DNA from: Eubacterium sp. 1001713B170207_170306_E7
Lineage (GTDB): Bacteria > Bacillota > Clostridia > Eubacteriales > Eubacteriaceae
Direction of reading: 5' to 3'
DNA length: 64,000 nt
NCBI RefSeq assembly: GCF_015547515.1
Contig: NZ_JADMVE010000004.1
Span: forward strand, 62,001-126,000
Numbering within the stretch: position 1 is the stretch's first letter; the number at the start of each line of letters is the position of its first letter. A model generated the notes under the pieces. That model made no database searches. It saw nothing but the letters and a program-made list of their open reading frames with translations, and was not told the origin of the DNA. Shown here piece by piece: positions 48,303 through 57,824 of the stretch. A program made the translations under genes and the position numbers.

Positions 48303-50532
48303 TTCCTAATTCCTCCTTTGACAGCTGGGAGCTCGCGATTTCCTGGTAGGTACCGCAGGTTCTCAGTAGTTCTTCATGAGTTCCCTTGCCGACCACACGG
48401 CCTTCGTCGAGAACAATGATCTGCTCAGCGTTCATGATGGTGTTGATGCGCTGGGCCACGATCAGGACTGTGGCGTCCTGAGTATAATCCTTGAGGGCCG
48501 AGCGCAGCGCCGCGTCAGTCTTAAAGTCCAGTGCCGAAAAGCTGTCGTCAAAGATATAGACATCCGGCTTTTTGACCAGGGCTCTGGCAATGGATAAACG
48601 CTGCTTCTGCCCGCCGGAGACATTGTCCCCGCCCTGGGCGATTTCGCGCTCAAAGCCGTCGGAATTGGCGTTGATGAACTCCATGGCCTGGGCAATCTCA
48701 GCTCCCTTTCGCACCTCGTCGCCGGTGGCCTCCTTGCGGCCATAGCGCAGGTTGGAGTCAATGGTGCCTGAGAAAAGCACACCCTTCTGGGGCACATAGC
48801 CCACCTTGTCGCGCAGGTCGCTCAGGCAGACATCGCGGATGTCCATGCCGTCCAGGGTAATCTGGCCGTCGGTCACGTCGTAAAACCGCGGAATCAGGTT
48901 GACCAGCGTGGATTTCCCGGAGCCGGTGGAGCCGATAAAGGCTGTGGTCTTACCCGGGTCCGCCACAAAATTGATGTCGTGCAGTACATCCTCGTCGGCT
49001 CCCTCGTAATGGAAGGACACATGGTCAAATACCAGGCGTCCCGGCACATTCTGCGGGAAGTGTTTGGGGTGCTCCGGATTCTTGATCACCGGGTCCACCG
49101 CCAGCACCTCGGCGATACGTTCGCCGGAGACCGCGGCCCTCGGTACCATGATAAACATCATGGAGATCATGAGGAAGGACATGATAATCTGCATAGCGTA
49201 CTGCATAAAGGCCATCATGTTCCCAACCTGCATGGTGGAATCCGCGATCTGGTGCGCGCCCACCCAGATGACCAGCAGGGTGATGCAGTTCATGATCAGC
49301 ATCATCACTGGCATCAGAAAGACCATGGCGCGGTTGACAAAGAGGTTGTTGGCCGTTACCTTGGCGTTTTCAGTCTTAAAGCGTTCCCGCTCAAAGTCCT
49401 GGTTGCCAAAGGCGCGGATAACCGACATGCCGTTCAGGTTCTCACGCATGACCAGGTTCAGGCGGTCCACCAGCTTCTGCACAATCTTAAAGCGGGGCAG
49501 CACCAGTGAAAAGGCCACCAGAATGACGCCGATCAGCACAATGACCGCCACGGCAATGATCCAGCTCATGGAGGTGCTCTCACGCAGAGCCATGATGATG
49601 CCGCCAACACCCATGATCGGGGCGTAGCAGATCATCCGGATGCCCATGATGAGCAGGGTCTGCATCTGAGTGATGTCGTTGGTGCTCCTCGTGATGAGCG
49701 AGGCGGTCGAGAAACGGTTAAACTCCGTATTCGAGAAAGATTCCACCTTCTTGAAGATGTCCCGGCGCAGCACCTGTGAAAAGCCGGCGGCAACCTTAGC
49801 AGCCAGCAGACCCACACAGATGGCCGCAATCACGCCCAGCAGGGACAGCCCCAGCATGATGCCGCCGATTTTGAGAATATACATTGTCTGGATACGGCCG
49901 GTATCGGCTCCCAGCTCTTTATAAAACTGTCTGACAAAGATGGCGCCTGTCTGCTGCTGGGTGGACTCCGGCGTCTGCATGGCCTTTTCGCGGGCGCTGT
50001 CAAACTGTGCCTGGGGCACCATGCTCAGCATCGGGGTCATCTCATACAGCTTGGACAGATCCATGTCATCCACGTTGGCGGTCATGTCCTCCTGGCTGGC
50101 GGCAGCGCCGCTCTGGTCCGCCATGGCTTCGGCGAAATTGATAAAGGTCCAGTCCGCCTCGCCAAAGATGGGGTCCAGCTTCGTGTAGGTGTCCTCATCG
50201 GTATTTTTAAGCACGTAGGCGCTTTCGTTCTTCATTTCAGGGTATTTTTTGATCTGCTTGTCGGTTGCCTCAGAGGGCGCGACCAGCGTGTAGGCGTCTG
50301 CCACCTCCGCTTTCTGCTCCTCGGTCATAAAGCGGGTCATAAAGTCATAGCCCTGCGCGCTGATGGCGTCCGGCGCGGCGTGCTCGATCCCATTCTGCTG
50401 AATCCCCACATTGACAATGTCGGACATGAAATTTGGCAGGTTCAAATCCGACATGGCCTGGACAAACAGCAGAACAAAAGCCAGCAAAATCGAACCGATA
50501 TAGGGTTTGAGATACTTTGCTAATTTTGTCAT
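48292..50532 (-). CDS. ABC exporter half-transporter, degenerate subunit with extracellular insert
   Basis: 746 residues, ~120 longer than its partner. Between the first two helices (ILLAFVLLFVQAMSDLNL and ILKIGGIMLGLSLLGVIAAICVG) lies a ~170-residue outside insert (~35-215). The nucleotide domain has Walker A IGSTGSGKSTLVN, signature VSGGQKQRL and Walker B YIFDDSFSALD, where Asp replaces the catalytic Glu, so this site is the weak one of an asymmetric pair. The insert may form an extracellular lid as in some BmrD-like subunits. Confidence 0.93.
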   Translation of the reverse strand: MTKLAKYLKPYIGSILLAFVLLFVQAMSDLNLPNFMSDIVNVGIQQNGIEHAAPDAISAQGYDFMTRFMTEEQKAEVADAYTLVAPSEATDKQIKKYPEMKNESAYVLKNTDEDTYTKLDPIFGEADWTFINFAEAMADQSGAAASQEDMTANVDDMDLSKLYEMTPMLSMVPQAQFDSAREKAMQTPESTQQQTGAIFVRQFYKELGADTGRIQTMYILKIGGIMLGLSLLGVIAAICVGLLAAKVAAGFSQVLRRDIFKKVESFSNTEFNRFSTASLITRSTNDITQMQTLLIMGIRMICYAPIMGVGGIIMALRESTSMSWIIAVAVIVLIGVILVAFSLVLPRFKIVQKLVDRLNLVMRENLNGMSVIRAFGNQDFERERFKTENAKVTANNLFVNRAMVFLMPVMMLIMNCITLLVIWVGAHQIADSTMQVGNMMAFMQYAMQIIMSFLMISMMFIMVPRAAVSGERIAEVLAVDPVIKNPEHPKHFPQNVPGRLVFDHVSFHYEGADEDVLHDINFVADPGKTTAFIGSTGSGKSTLVNLIPRFYDVTDGQITLDGMDIRDVCLSDLRDKVGYVPQKGVLFSGTIDSNLRYGRKEATGDEVRKGAEIAQAMEFINANSDGFEREIAQGGDNVSGGQKQRLSIARALVKKPDVYIFDDSFSALDFKTDAALRSALKDYTQDATVLIVAQRINTIMNAEQIIVLDEGRVVGKGTHEELLRTCGTYQEIASSQLSKEELGNVE

Positions 50533-50547
50533 AATTGCTTCCTTTCT

Positions 50548-51063
50548 TTAATGTCTTACTCCGGTTTCATTGTTTTCGGCATTCAGCCGCTCGATGGTCT
50601 CGGAAAACTCATCCATCAGGGCGATGAACTGCCGGGTCTTTTCCTCTCCCATTTCCTCCGTCGTCCGGGTCAGCAGGGTGAGCATAGGCCTCGGCGCGGT
50701 TTCCAGCAGAACCCGTCCCGCCTCGGTCACATTGACATAAACCACGCGGCGGTCCTTTTTGGTGGTAATCCGCTCCACATAGCCGGCGTTCTCAAGCGCA
50801 TTAATCATCTGCGACACCCCCGGCATGGAGCTGTTCGTGGCCTTGCTCAGGGTTGAGATCCGCACCCCTGGCAGCAGGGCCGTTCCACTTTTCAAATGCT
50901 CGTGCTCCTGCTCTTTGCAGTGGTTGGCAATGCGCATCAGCATAAAAAACTCGCTTTGGCGCAGGCCGTCCACCCGCTGCTTGCTCATGATGTGCAGTAA
51001 ATTCTTTTTAACCTGGTTTAAACTGGCCAGAAACGTTTCCCCAAGGCTTTTTTCATGATCCAT
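50548..51063 (-). CDS. MarR-family regulator of the ABC exporter operon
   Basis: 171 residues. Winged helix ISTLSKATNSSMPGVSQMINALENAGYVERITTKKDRRVVYVNVTEAGR (~68-117). It lies 15 bases before the ABC gene and is the first gene of the operon. A 27-bp near-perfect palindrome sits next to its -10 box, the classic autorepression layout. An exporter substrate is the likely inducer. Confidence 0.92.
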   Translation of the reverse strand: MDHEKSLGETFLASLNQVKKNLLHIMSKQRVDGLRQSEFFMLMRIANHCKEQEHEHLKSGTALLPGVRISTLSKATNSSMPGVSQMINALENAGYVERITTKKDRRVVYVNVTEAGRVLLETAPRPMLTLLTRTTEEMGEEKTRQFIALMDEFSETIERLNAENNETGVRH

Positions 51064-51155
51064 GACGAACTCCTTCCCATTTGGGAGCCAGACCCTCCGC
51101 AGCCACCGGAGCCTCGGCCTCCATTTTTCTTTCGCTATCTTAATTATTACCCAAC

Positions 51156-51208
51156 ATAATAGTTAAGTAACTTAAATATTATTATAGCCCTTTTCGCCAG
51201 GACTGCAA
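51156..51208 (-). promoter_or_regulatory. Exporter operon promoter with 27-bp MarR palindrome
   Basis: Minus strand: TTGCAG (51203-51208), 16-base spacer, TATAAT (51181-51186). Immediately downstream, arms ATAATAGTTAAGT and ACTTAAATATTAT around a central A (51156-51182) pair at 12 of 13 positions. Confidence 0.75.
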
Positions 51209-51306
51209 GAGAAAAATGAAACCCGCAAACGATTTTCATATTTTTTTCATTCCAAACAGGCTGTATCAGGGGCTTTTAAAACCTGTATGCTTTCTTAAAT
51301 AAAAAA

Positions 51307-51402
51307 AAGACCAGCTTTTCTGGTCTTGGATGATGAAATCTCCTGAGCCCTGCCAGAATACCAAAAAAGCCGTATCTGAATATTTTCAGATACGGCTTTT
51401 TA
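51307..51402 (-). terminator. Two tandem terminators after the aldolase gene
   Basis: GCCGTATCTGAA / TTCAGATACGGC with A and T runs (51363-51402), then AAGACCAG / CTGGTCTT (51307-51327) with eight T on the minus strand. They insulate the aldolase from the exporter operon and fill most of the gap 51064-51410. Confidence 0.85.
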
Positions 51403-51410
51403 ATACGCTT

Positions 51411-52298
51411 TTATTGAATGGAGGCCTCGTATATGCTCTTGATGGAGGCTGCCAGCATGGCGTTAAAGGCTTCGTCGCTCTGGTCCGCGCTCAGGCCCTC
51501 CGACAGCGCTCTTGAAAAGCTGGCGATAAGGCCCGGGTTCTGGGCCAGCAGGGCGTTTGATTCCTCACGGCTATAGCCGCCGGACAGGGCCACCACGCGC
51601 ACCACATGCCCATCGGCAATGAGGTCGCTGTAGAAGCCGTTTTCGGATGGCAGGCTCAGCTTGAACATCAGGCGGACACCGCTGTCCAGGGCGTTCAGAT
51701 GCTCCAGAAGCTCAGCCTTCAGGATTTTTTCAGCCGCTGCCTTGTCCGGGCTCTTGATGTTAACCTCCGGCTCCAGTATGGGCACAAAGCCAGCCGCTGC
51801 GATTTTCAGCCCCACCTCAAACTGCTGGTCCACAATCTGTTTGATGCCCACTGGATTGGCAGATTGGATGACCGAGCGCATTTTGGTCCCGAAAATATGG
51901 CGTTCGGCCGCGCGCTCAAGCAGGTTTTCCATATCCGGGATGGGCTTCATCAGCTGGACGCCGTCCTTTTCTTCGGCCAGTCCCTTATCAACCTTTAATA
52001 TCGGCAGGATTCCCTTCTTGTCCCAGAGGTAATCCGCGGTGTAGACACCGTCGATGGTGCGGTCCATGGTCTTTTCAAAGAGAATCGCGCCCAGAATATA
52101 CTCAGCGGTAAAGGCCGGGCTCTTGATGATCCTTGTGCGCATGGCGTGCACCAGATCAAACATTGCATCGTCGCCGTGGTAGCGGTCCTCGGCGATGCCG
52201 TACAGTTTCAGCGCCTTCGGCGTGCTGCCGCCGCTCTGGTCCAGCGCCGCGATAAACCCTTTGCCCTCTGCCATTCTTTCCAGTTGCTCTTGCTTCAT
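51411..52298 (-). CDS. fda: Class I fructose-1,6-bisphosphate aldolase
   Basis: 295 residues, the size of the Staphylococcus-type bacterial class I enzyme. [22 protein letters not shown] at the start, [14 protein letters not shown] with the lysine region, [14 protein letters not shown], and [17 protein letters not shown] are family landmarks. It makes a Schiff base and needs no metal. It splits fructose-1,6-bisphosphate in glycolysis or joins trioses in gluconeogenesis. AGGAGG site; its leader carries a 19-bp palindrome. Confidence 0.95.
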   Translation of the reverse strand: MKQEQLERMAEGKGFIAALDQSGGSTPKALKLYGIAEDRYHGDDAMFDLVHAMRTRIIKSPAFTAEYILGAILFEKTMDRTIDGVYTADYLWDKKGILPILKVDKGLAEEKDGVQLMKPIPDMENLLERAAERHIFGTKMRSVIQSANPVGIKQIVDQQFEVGLKIAAAGFVPILEPEVNIKSPDKAAAEKILKAELLEHLNALDSGVRLMFKLSLPSENGFYSDLIADGHVVRVVALSGGYSREESNALLAQNPGLIASFSRALSEGLSADQSDEAFNAMLAASIKSIYEASIQ

Positions 52299-52350
52299 TG
52301 TATAACCTCCTGATCGGATCGTTGATACCGGTCCTGTTAAATATTGATAT

Positions 52351-52406
52351 TGGGATCAAACCGATCCCACCTCCTTTAGTGTAACCCTTTTCCTCAAAAA
52401 GATCAA
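52351..52406 (-). promoter_or_regulatory. fda promoter and palindrome
   Basis: Minus strand: TTGATC (52401-52406), 17-base spacer, TACACT (52378-52383). Just after the likely start, TGGGATC (52351-52357) and GATCCCA (52363-52369) form a perfect inverted repeat, a candidate operator. Confidence 0.6.
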
Positions 52407-52490
52407 GTGTTGTTTTTAATCCCGATGGGTTGAATAAGGTCCCGCAAGCGCGCGGGTATCCGGCTGTAGCACCGCCAGGACAGCTAAAAA

Positions 52491-52515
52491 GCCCCGGCGT
52501 AACGCCGGGGCTTTC
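52491..52515 (-). terminator. Terminator of gldA
   Basis: GCCCCGGCG, loop TAA, CGCCGGGGC with a T run on the minus strand, just past the stop at 52529. Confidence 0.85.
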
Positions 52516-52528
52516 GCATTTCATCTTC

Positions 52529-53623
52529 CTAAGCCAGGTATTCCTTACCCAGACTGTCCGCAACCATGATCGCCGCGTATACCGAATCCGCCGTAACCTC
52601 AAAAGGCATATTGTGGATGGATTCATCCGGAACCGTGGAGGCCTCAGCCACCGCGCGGATCTTTTCTTCTGTAACATCCTCAACGCCGAGCTCTTTAAGG
52701 GTAACCGGCAGTCCCACCGACAGGCAGAATTCCAGCACTTCCTCGATTTCTTCCATGGGCGCGTCCTCCAGCACCAGCTGTACCAGCGTGCCGAAGGCTA
52801 CCTTTTCGCCGTGATACATATGATGGCATTCCGGCAGCACGGTAAAGCCGTTGTGGATGGCGTGGGCGCCAGCTAAGCCGCCGCTCTCAAAACCGATGCC
52901 GCTGAGCAGCGTATTGGCTTCAATGATCTTTTCAAGGGACTTGGTGCAGCAGTTGTTATCCGCTGCCAGCTTGGCCATAAAGCCCTCCTCAATCAGGGTG
53001 TCATAGCAGAGCTCCGCCAGATTCTGGGCCGCCATGGTGGTGGTTCCGGCCGCGCAGGTCGAGGCGTTGCTGGCTTCGCAGGCGCGGGCTTCAAAGTAGG
53101 TGGCCAGAGCGTCGCCCATGCCGGCAACCACCAGACGTGAGGGTGACTTGGCGATGATATCCGTGTCGACCAGCACCAGGTTCGGGTTTTGTTTTAAGAA
53201 CAGATAGCTTTCAAACACACCATCCTCGGTGTAGATAACCGACAGGGCGCTGCAGGGCGCGTCGGTGGAGGCAATGGTCGGGACAATCACCACCGGCAGG
53301 TCATGGTAGTAGCCAACGGCCTTGATGGTGTCAAAGGTCTTGCCGCCCCCCACGCCAATCACAACGTCAATGCCTTTTTCCTTGCAGATCGCGCCGATCC
53401 GGTCGATTTCCTTTTTACAGCATTCGCGGTTAAAGGCTTCATAATCAACCGATACGCCGCTGCCCTCAAAGCTCTTGTCCAGTACCGCCTGGTTACGCTT
53501 CAGGCCGCTGTCTGTAATCAGGCAGAGCGCCTTTTTCCCCAATGCGGAAACATACTCTCCTAAACGGTATAATTCGCCGGACCCCTGAACATATTTGCTT
53601 GGTGAAATTAAAATCTGAGCCAT
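52529..53623 (-). CDS. gldA: Glycerol dehydrogenase
   Basis: 364 residues, iron/zinc-type alcohol dehydrogenase fold. Nucleotide-binding GVGGGKTFDTIKAVGYYHDLPVVIVPTIASTDAPCS; the metal site includes the Asp of VVAGMGDALATYFEARA and histidines in AGAHAIHNGFT and HHMYHGEKVAFG. It oxidises glycerol to dihydroxyacetone with NAD+. Single gene with its own terminator, 230 bases from the aldolase. Confidence 0.95.
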   Translation of the reverse strand: MAQILISPSKYVQGSGELYRLGEYVSALGKKALCLITDSGLKRNQAVLDKSFEGSGVSVDYEAFNRECCKKEIDRIGAICKEKGIDVVIGVGGGKTFDTIKAVGYYHDLPVVIVPTIASTDAPCSALSVIYTEDGVFESYLFLKQNPNLVLVDTDIIAKSPSRLVVAGMGDALATYFEARACEASNASTCAAGTTTMAAQNLAELCYDTLIEEGFMAKLAADNNCCTKSLEKIIEANTLLSGIGFESGGLAGAHAIHNGFTVLPECHHMYHGEKVAFGTLVQLVLEDAPMEEIEEVLEFCLSVGLPVTLKELGVEDVTEEKIRAVAEASTVPDESIHNMPFEVTADSVYAAIMVADSLGKEYLA

Positions 53624-53806
53624 AATTACCTCCTCATATTTAAAAAATTAGAAAATAAGCTGTTATTATCAGCCCTTCTTTACCTCGTATTATAAAGGAT
53701 TTTTCTTAATACTTCCACACCGTTTTTCTCAATAACCTTTTTTTACTATTTATCCTCTAATTTTTACAGGTATTTCCCACGCCTGCTTGTAAAACAGGCC
53801 CTTCAT

Positions 53807-55714
53807 CTATTTTCCCCGGTTCTGCTGCCGGTAGTCGCTTTCGTGCTTAAACACCGCTGCTGACAGCACCAGCACCGCCAGCGCTGCCACAGCGAAGATG
53901 GCCGCCCCGGCCTTGTTCTCAAACACACCCGTCGGAGCGTTCTCGCCCGTTCCGGTAATATTCTGGATGTCTGAGGCGCGGTTCTGCGCTTCCGCCTCTG
54001 CCGTCCCGGTCATGGGCTTCTGGTCCTCCTGGGCACCGCTGCCCGGCGTGGCTTCGGGCCCGGCGCCGCCCGCAGCTTTCAGGTTCGCTTCATTCATCAG
54101 AGCTGTCCACTCGGCCTTGCCCGAATGGATTGTGATATAGCGGGCCACGGCCTCCTCGGCCGCGCCGTACTCATTGGTCTCAGGCTTGCCTGAGAGCTCA
54201 GGGTATTTGGAGGCGTTTGAGGCCACAAACTGGTTGGTGACCACCGTGTAGACAGCGTCAAGATCCAGCGGCGAACCGCCAATGTCCACCGACACCAGCC
54301 GGCTGTCCAGCGACTTGGACGGGTCATAGGTGACCTTCATCCCGCCGATCTGCAGGTAGGAGCCGCCGCCGTCCGCAGGCCACTCATGCTTGCCCTCCTG
54401 GTAAGCCTTCAGGTTATTCGCCCCCATCTCAAGGGATTTTTCCAGAATACTCCTCAGGTCCGCTCCGCTGATTTTTTTGGTCACCAAATAATTGCCAAAG
54501 GGCGAAACCCCGATGATATCTCCCCTGGTGATGTTTCCGGCCGCCACCGACGCGCGGATGCCGCCGCAGTTCTCAAAGGCGACATCGGCCCCCGTGGCCT
54601 CGAGATAGGCCGCGGTGACCACCCGTCCCAGGTTGGTCTCGCCGGTGTAGGTCTTGACCGCGCTGCCCTCCAGGGCCACGTCGGTTTTGCCCACCACCTG
54701 GCTCAGCACGGGCTTCTGGCGTTCCTCGATGTCCGAGATGGTTTTTGAAACCTGCCAGTCCGACTCATAGGCTACGGCGTCAGCGGCCGGGACGGGACGG
54801 CCCACCGTATTGACAATTTTTCCGGTATCCGGATTGTAGAAAATTTTCACAATGCCAGTATTGCTGAAATAAGCGCCCGTCTGGGCAATGAACGTGCCGC
54901 CCACCATCTCGTCATACTGGGCGTGAGTGTGCCCGTCGATGATAACATTGATCTCCGGCACGGCCTGGGCGAGGGCCTTGCTGCTCAGCGTACCCTCCTT
55001 CTCAGTCATGCCGATATGGGCCAGCGCGATGATGATATCGCATTTTTCATCCTTCTGAAGCTTGTCCACGGTCTTTCTGGCCGCGGCTACCGCGTCCTCA
55101 AACCGCACGTCCTTCACGTTTTCCGGCGCTGTGGCGCTGTAAAGATCCGGGTTGATCAGGCCGAAAACCCCAATCTTCACTGAGACCGAGTCCCCGCGCG
55201 TCACGGTTTTGGTCATGTAGGGCTCAAAATAGTTCTGCCCGTCCGACGCATTGACCACGTTGGCGTTAATCAGTTTAAAGCCCTGCTGTCCGCCAGCCGG
55301 ATCGTCCGGTTCCCCGGCTTCCGCGGCTGGCTCCCCGGTGCCCAGTGCTTTGAGCGCTGCCGCGCCGTAATTAAAATCGTGGTTGCCCGGGCACACGGCG
55401 TCATAGCCAACCGCCCGCAGCAGCTCCGCGGTGCTCTTGCCCTGCTCCACCGTGGCAAAGGGCATTCCGTGAAAGGTATCGCCCGCGTCCAAAATCAAAT
55501 CCGCCTGCTCCTCATCCGCGATGGCCTTAACCTTTTCAAAGCCAACGGTGCTGGCGCTGTTTTTATACTGGCCGTGGGTATCATTGGTGTGCACAACCGT
55601 CAGCGTGATGGTGCCGTCCGGCGGATGATACGTGTCCTCCTGGGCAAAAGCAGGATTGATGCCGGCCAGGCACAGCATGACCGTCAAAGCAAAAGCAACT
55701 ATTTTCTGATACAT
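53807..55714 (-). CDS. Surface 5'-nucleotidase / UDP-sugar hydrolase family
   Basis: 635 residues from the ATG at 55714 (MYQKIVAFALTVML; GGAGA site); the frame is open to 55759. Signal peptide ends ...INPAFAQE. Metallophosphoesterase domain with metal motifs VVHTNDTHGQ, DAGDTFHG, GNHDFNYG and DGHTHAQYD (~30-330), then the 5'-nucleotidase C-terminal domain (~370-545: FENCGGIRASVAAGNITRGDI; SPFGNYLVTKKISGADL). A linker and C-terminal membrane helix anchor it outside. It releases phosphate and nucleosides from external nucleotides, fitting the BMP lipoprotein and Pi transporter genes that follow. Confidence 0.93.
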   Translation of the reverse strand: MYQKIVAFALTVMLCLAGINPAFAQEDTYHPPDGTITLTVVHTNDTHGQYKNSASTVGFEKVKAIADEEQADLILDAGDTFHGMPFATVEQGKSTAELLRAVGYDAVCPGNHDFNYGAAALKALGTGEPAAEAGEPDDPAGGQQGFKLINANVVNASDGQNYFEPYMTKTVTRGDSVSVKIGVFGLINPDLYSATAPENVKDVRFEDAVAAARKTVDKLQKDEKCDIIIALAHIGMTEKEGTLSSKALAQAVPEINVIIDGHTHAQYDEMVGGTFIAQTGAYFSNTGIVKIFYNPDTGKIVNTVGRPVPAADAVAYESDWQVSKTISDIEERQKPVLSQVVGKTDVALEGSAVKTYTGETNLGRVVTAAYLEATGADVAFENCGGIRASVAAGNITRGDIIGVSPFGNYLVTKKISGADLRSILEKSLEMGANNLKAYQEGKHEWPADGGGSYLQIGGMKVTYDPSKSLDSRLVSVDIGGSPLDLDAVYTVVTNQFVASNASKYPELSGKPETNEYGAAEEAVARYITIHSGKAEWTALMNEANLKAAGGAGPEATPGSGAQEDQKPMTGTAEAEAQNRASDIQNITGTGENAPTGVFENKAGAAIFAVAALAVLVLSAAVFKHESDYRQQNRGK

Positions 55715-55801
55715 GATCGTCTCCTCGTTATCCAGGTTCCTTATTTTAATCCATTTCAAATATGATTATATTATACCATGCTTTCCCCTTAAAATAAATT
55801 T

Positions 55802-55841
55802 AAAAAGAGATGATGCGGCGTTTCGCCGTATCATCTCTTTT
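55802..55841. repeat. Palindromic repeat copy 7, acting as terminator
   Basis: AAAAAGAGATGATGCGGC, loop GTTTC, GCCGTATCATCTCTTTT. It follows the BMP lipoprotein gene (stop at 55843) and separates it from the nucleotidase promoter region. Right arm has T where others have C, a wobble pair. Confidence 0.87.
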
Positions 55842-55842
55842 C

Positions 55843-56895
55843 TCATTCCGCTTCGCTTTCAGCGCTCACGCCAAAGGCGTCCAGCTCCGCCTGGGTTTCA
55901 GGCACCCTGATGCTTCCGTCCGCCACTGCCTTCTGCCATGTGTCATAGACGGCCTGAAGCTCTGGGGTAATGTTGCCACCGGCGCTGCCCAGGGTGATGC
56001 CCCCGTTGCCCACGCCATACTCGGCGATACCGCCTTTGAAGCTGCCGTCCATCTGCATTTTCGCGGCGTCATAGGCCGCGGTATCAACATTTTTAACCAT
56101 CGAGCACAAAATCGTCGGCGCGAACTGCGGATAAACGACCGCCTGGTCCTGATCCACACCGATGAACCAGTAGCCCCCAGCTGCGGCGCTTTCGATCACG
56201 CCGATATTCGAGCCGCCCGCGAAGCCAAAGACCACCCCGGCGCCCTGGCCGCGCAGCTCTCCTGCCACCTGCCCGGCCCTCTCAGCGTCGTCAAAGCTGC
56301 CGACCGTGCCGCTCACCACCGTGTTGCCCGGCGCCACTGCCTTGACCCCGGCCCGGTAGCCGATCTCAGCGCTTTTGACCACTGGAAGGTCCATACCGCC
56401 GATAAAGCCCTGAACACCGTCCGTGTCATCGGCCGACGCCGCCAGAACACCCATCAGAAAAGCGCCCCCGGCATTGTCAAAGTTCATCGAGACAAAATTC
56501 GCGGGCAGGTCCGTCTCCGCGCTTTTAGGGGTGTCCCCGTCAATCAGCGCGAAGTGGATGTCCGGGTTCTGGGCTGCCGCGGCCAGCAGCTGGTCGCTGT
56601 GGCCCGTGACGCCAATGATCATGGCCGGCTTTGCCTGGATCGCCGCCTTGAGGTTGTCCTCATACTGAGCGTCCGTTGCGCTCTGGAGAATCTTGAGGTC
56701 ATACTTGAGCTCCCGCGCGCCCTTGCGCAGACCGTTGATGATGCTGCTGTTAAAGGAGCCGTCCTCAATGCCGCCCACGCCGGCTGCGAACATGATCACC
56801 GGCTCCTCACTGGCTGTTCCGCCGCCCCTGGACTGGCAGCCGCCAAAGCCGAGGGCCAGGGCCAGTATGAGGACCGCTGCGGCCAGCCGTCTCAT
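55843..56895 (-). CDS. BMP-family nucleoside-type binding lipoprotein
   Basis: 350 residues. Signal peptide with lipobox LGFGGC (Cys ~20). BMP/PnrA-Med fold: FAAGVGGIEDGSFNSSIINGLRKGARE (~34-60), IIGVTGHSDQLLAAAAQNPDIHFALIDGD and FIGGMDLPVVKSAEIGYRAGVKAV. Relatives bind purine nucleosides for an ABC importer; no permease or ATPase is adjacent. The start overlaps the trxB stop by 4 bases (56892-56895). Confidence 0.92.
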   Translation of the reverse strand: MRRLAAAVLILALALGFGGCQSRGGGTASEEPVIMFAAGVGGIEDGSFNSSIINGLRKGARELKYDLKILQSATDAQYEDNLKAAIQAKPAMIIGVTGHSDQLLAAAAQNPDIHFALIDGDTPKSAETDLPANFVSMNFDNAGGAFLMGVLAASADDTDGVQGFIGGMDLPVVKSAEIGYRAGVKAVAPGNTVVSGTVGSFDDAERAGQVAGELRGQGAGVVFGFAGGSNIGVIESAAAGGYWFIGVDQDQAVVYPQFAPTILCSMVKNVDTAAYDAAKMQMDGSFKGGIAEYGVGNGGITLGSAGGNITPELQAVYDTWQKAVADGSIRVPETQAELDAFGVSAESEAE

Positions 56896-57824
56896 GACCC
56901 GGCCGCCTCCGAGTAATCCTCAATGTATTTGATGGCACTCACCGCCGCGATGGCGCCGTCGCCCGCCGCGGTTACCACCTGGCGCAGGGATTTCCGGCGC
57001 ACGTCGCCTGCCGCAAAAACCCCCGGGATGTTGGTGTACATGTCCTCATCGGTGATGAGGTAATCCCGTGCGTCCTTTTCCAGGGTGCCAACAAAATACT
57101 GGGTGTGTGGAATCTGCCCCACATAGACAAAGACCCCCTGCACCGGAAGCTCGGTCATCGCGCCGTCCTTCACATTTTTGACCACCATGCTCTGCACCAG
57201 GCCGTCGCCCTTGATTTCCTCGACCACGCTGTCCCATATAAAATGGATTTTTTCATTTTCCATGGCGCGCTCCTGCAGCACCTTGGCGGCCCGCAGCTTG
57301 TCCCGGCGGTGGATCACCGTGACCTTGGAGGCGAATTTGGTCAGGTAGATGGCCTCCTCGATGGCGGTATCGCCACCGCCGACCACAGCGATCTCGAGAT
57401 TTCTGAAGAAATTGGCGTCACAGGTGGCGCAGTAAGAAACACCCAGTCCGCGGAACTCGAGCTCACCCGGGCAGCCCAGCAGCTTTGGCTGCGCACCAGT
57501 CGCCACGATAATCGTCCTGGTCTGGTAAACCGTGCTGCTGGTGGTGACCTCAAAGGTTTGGCCTGTTTTTTCAAAATATTTGAATTCCTCGGTCTGGAAC
57601 TCAACGCCAAAATTAACACACTGCTCCTTCATCCTCTCGGTGAGGGAAGGACCCGTGGTGTCCGCCGGCGCGCCGGGATAATTTTCGACCTCCCAGCTTG
57701 TGGCGATCTGCCCGCCAAGGCCGCCCTTTTCCAGAATCAGGGTACGCATCTGCCCTCTGGCGGCGTAAAGACCGGCAGACAGGCCGGCCGGGCCGCTTCC
57801 AATGATAATAATATCGTAAAGCAT
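56892..57824 (-). CDS. trxB: Thioredoxin-disulfide reductase
   Basis: 310 residues. FAD site IIIGSGPAGLSAGLYAARG, redox pair CATC (SYCATCDANFF), NADPH site VVGGGDTAIEEAIYLTKF, and GVFAAGDVRRKSLRQVVTAAGDGAIAA near the end. It passes electrons from NADPH, or ferredoxin in some clostridia, to thioredoxin, which would feed Bcp at 1.1 kb. Its ATG shares one base with the Na/Pi cotransporter stop (TGATG). Confidence 0.96.
   Translation of the reverse strand: MLYDIIIIGSGPAGLSAGLYAARGQMRTLILEKGGLGGQIATSWEVENYPGAPADTTGPSLTERMKEQCVNFGVEFQTEEFKYFEKTGQTFEVTTSSTVYQTRTIIVATGAQPKLLGCPGELEFRGLGVSYCATCDANFFRNLEIAVVGGGDTAIEEAIYLTKFASKVTVIHRRDKLRAAKVLQERAMENEKIHFIWDSVVEEIKGDGLVQSMVVKNVKDGAMTELPVQGVFVYVGQIPHTQYFVGTLEKDARDYLITDEDMYTNIPGVFAAGDVRRKSLRQVVTAAGDGAIAAVSAIKYIEDYSEAAGS

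Noticed and set aside
52156-52683. 175-residue minus-strand frame spanning the aldolase start and gldA end
   Set aside because: Out of frame with both real genes, crosses the gldA terminator and the fda promoter, rich in Arg.
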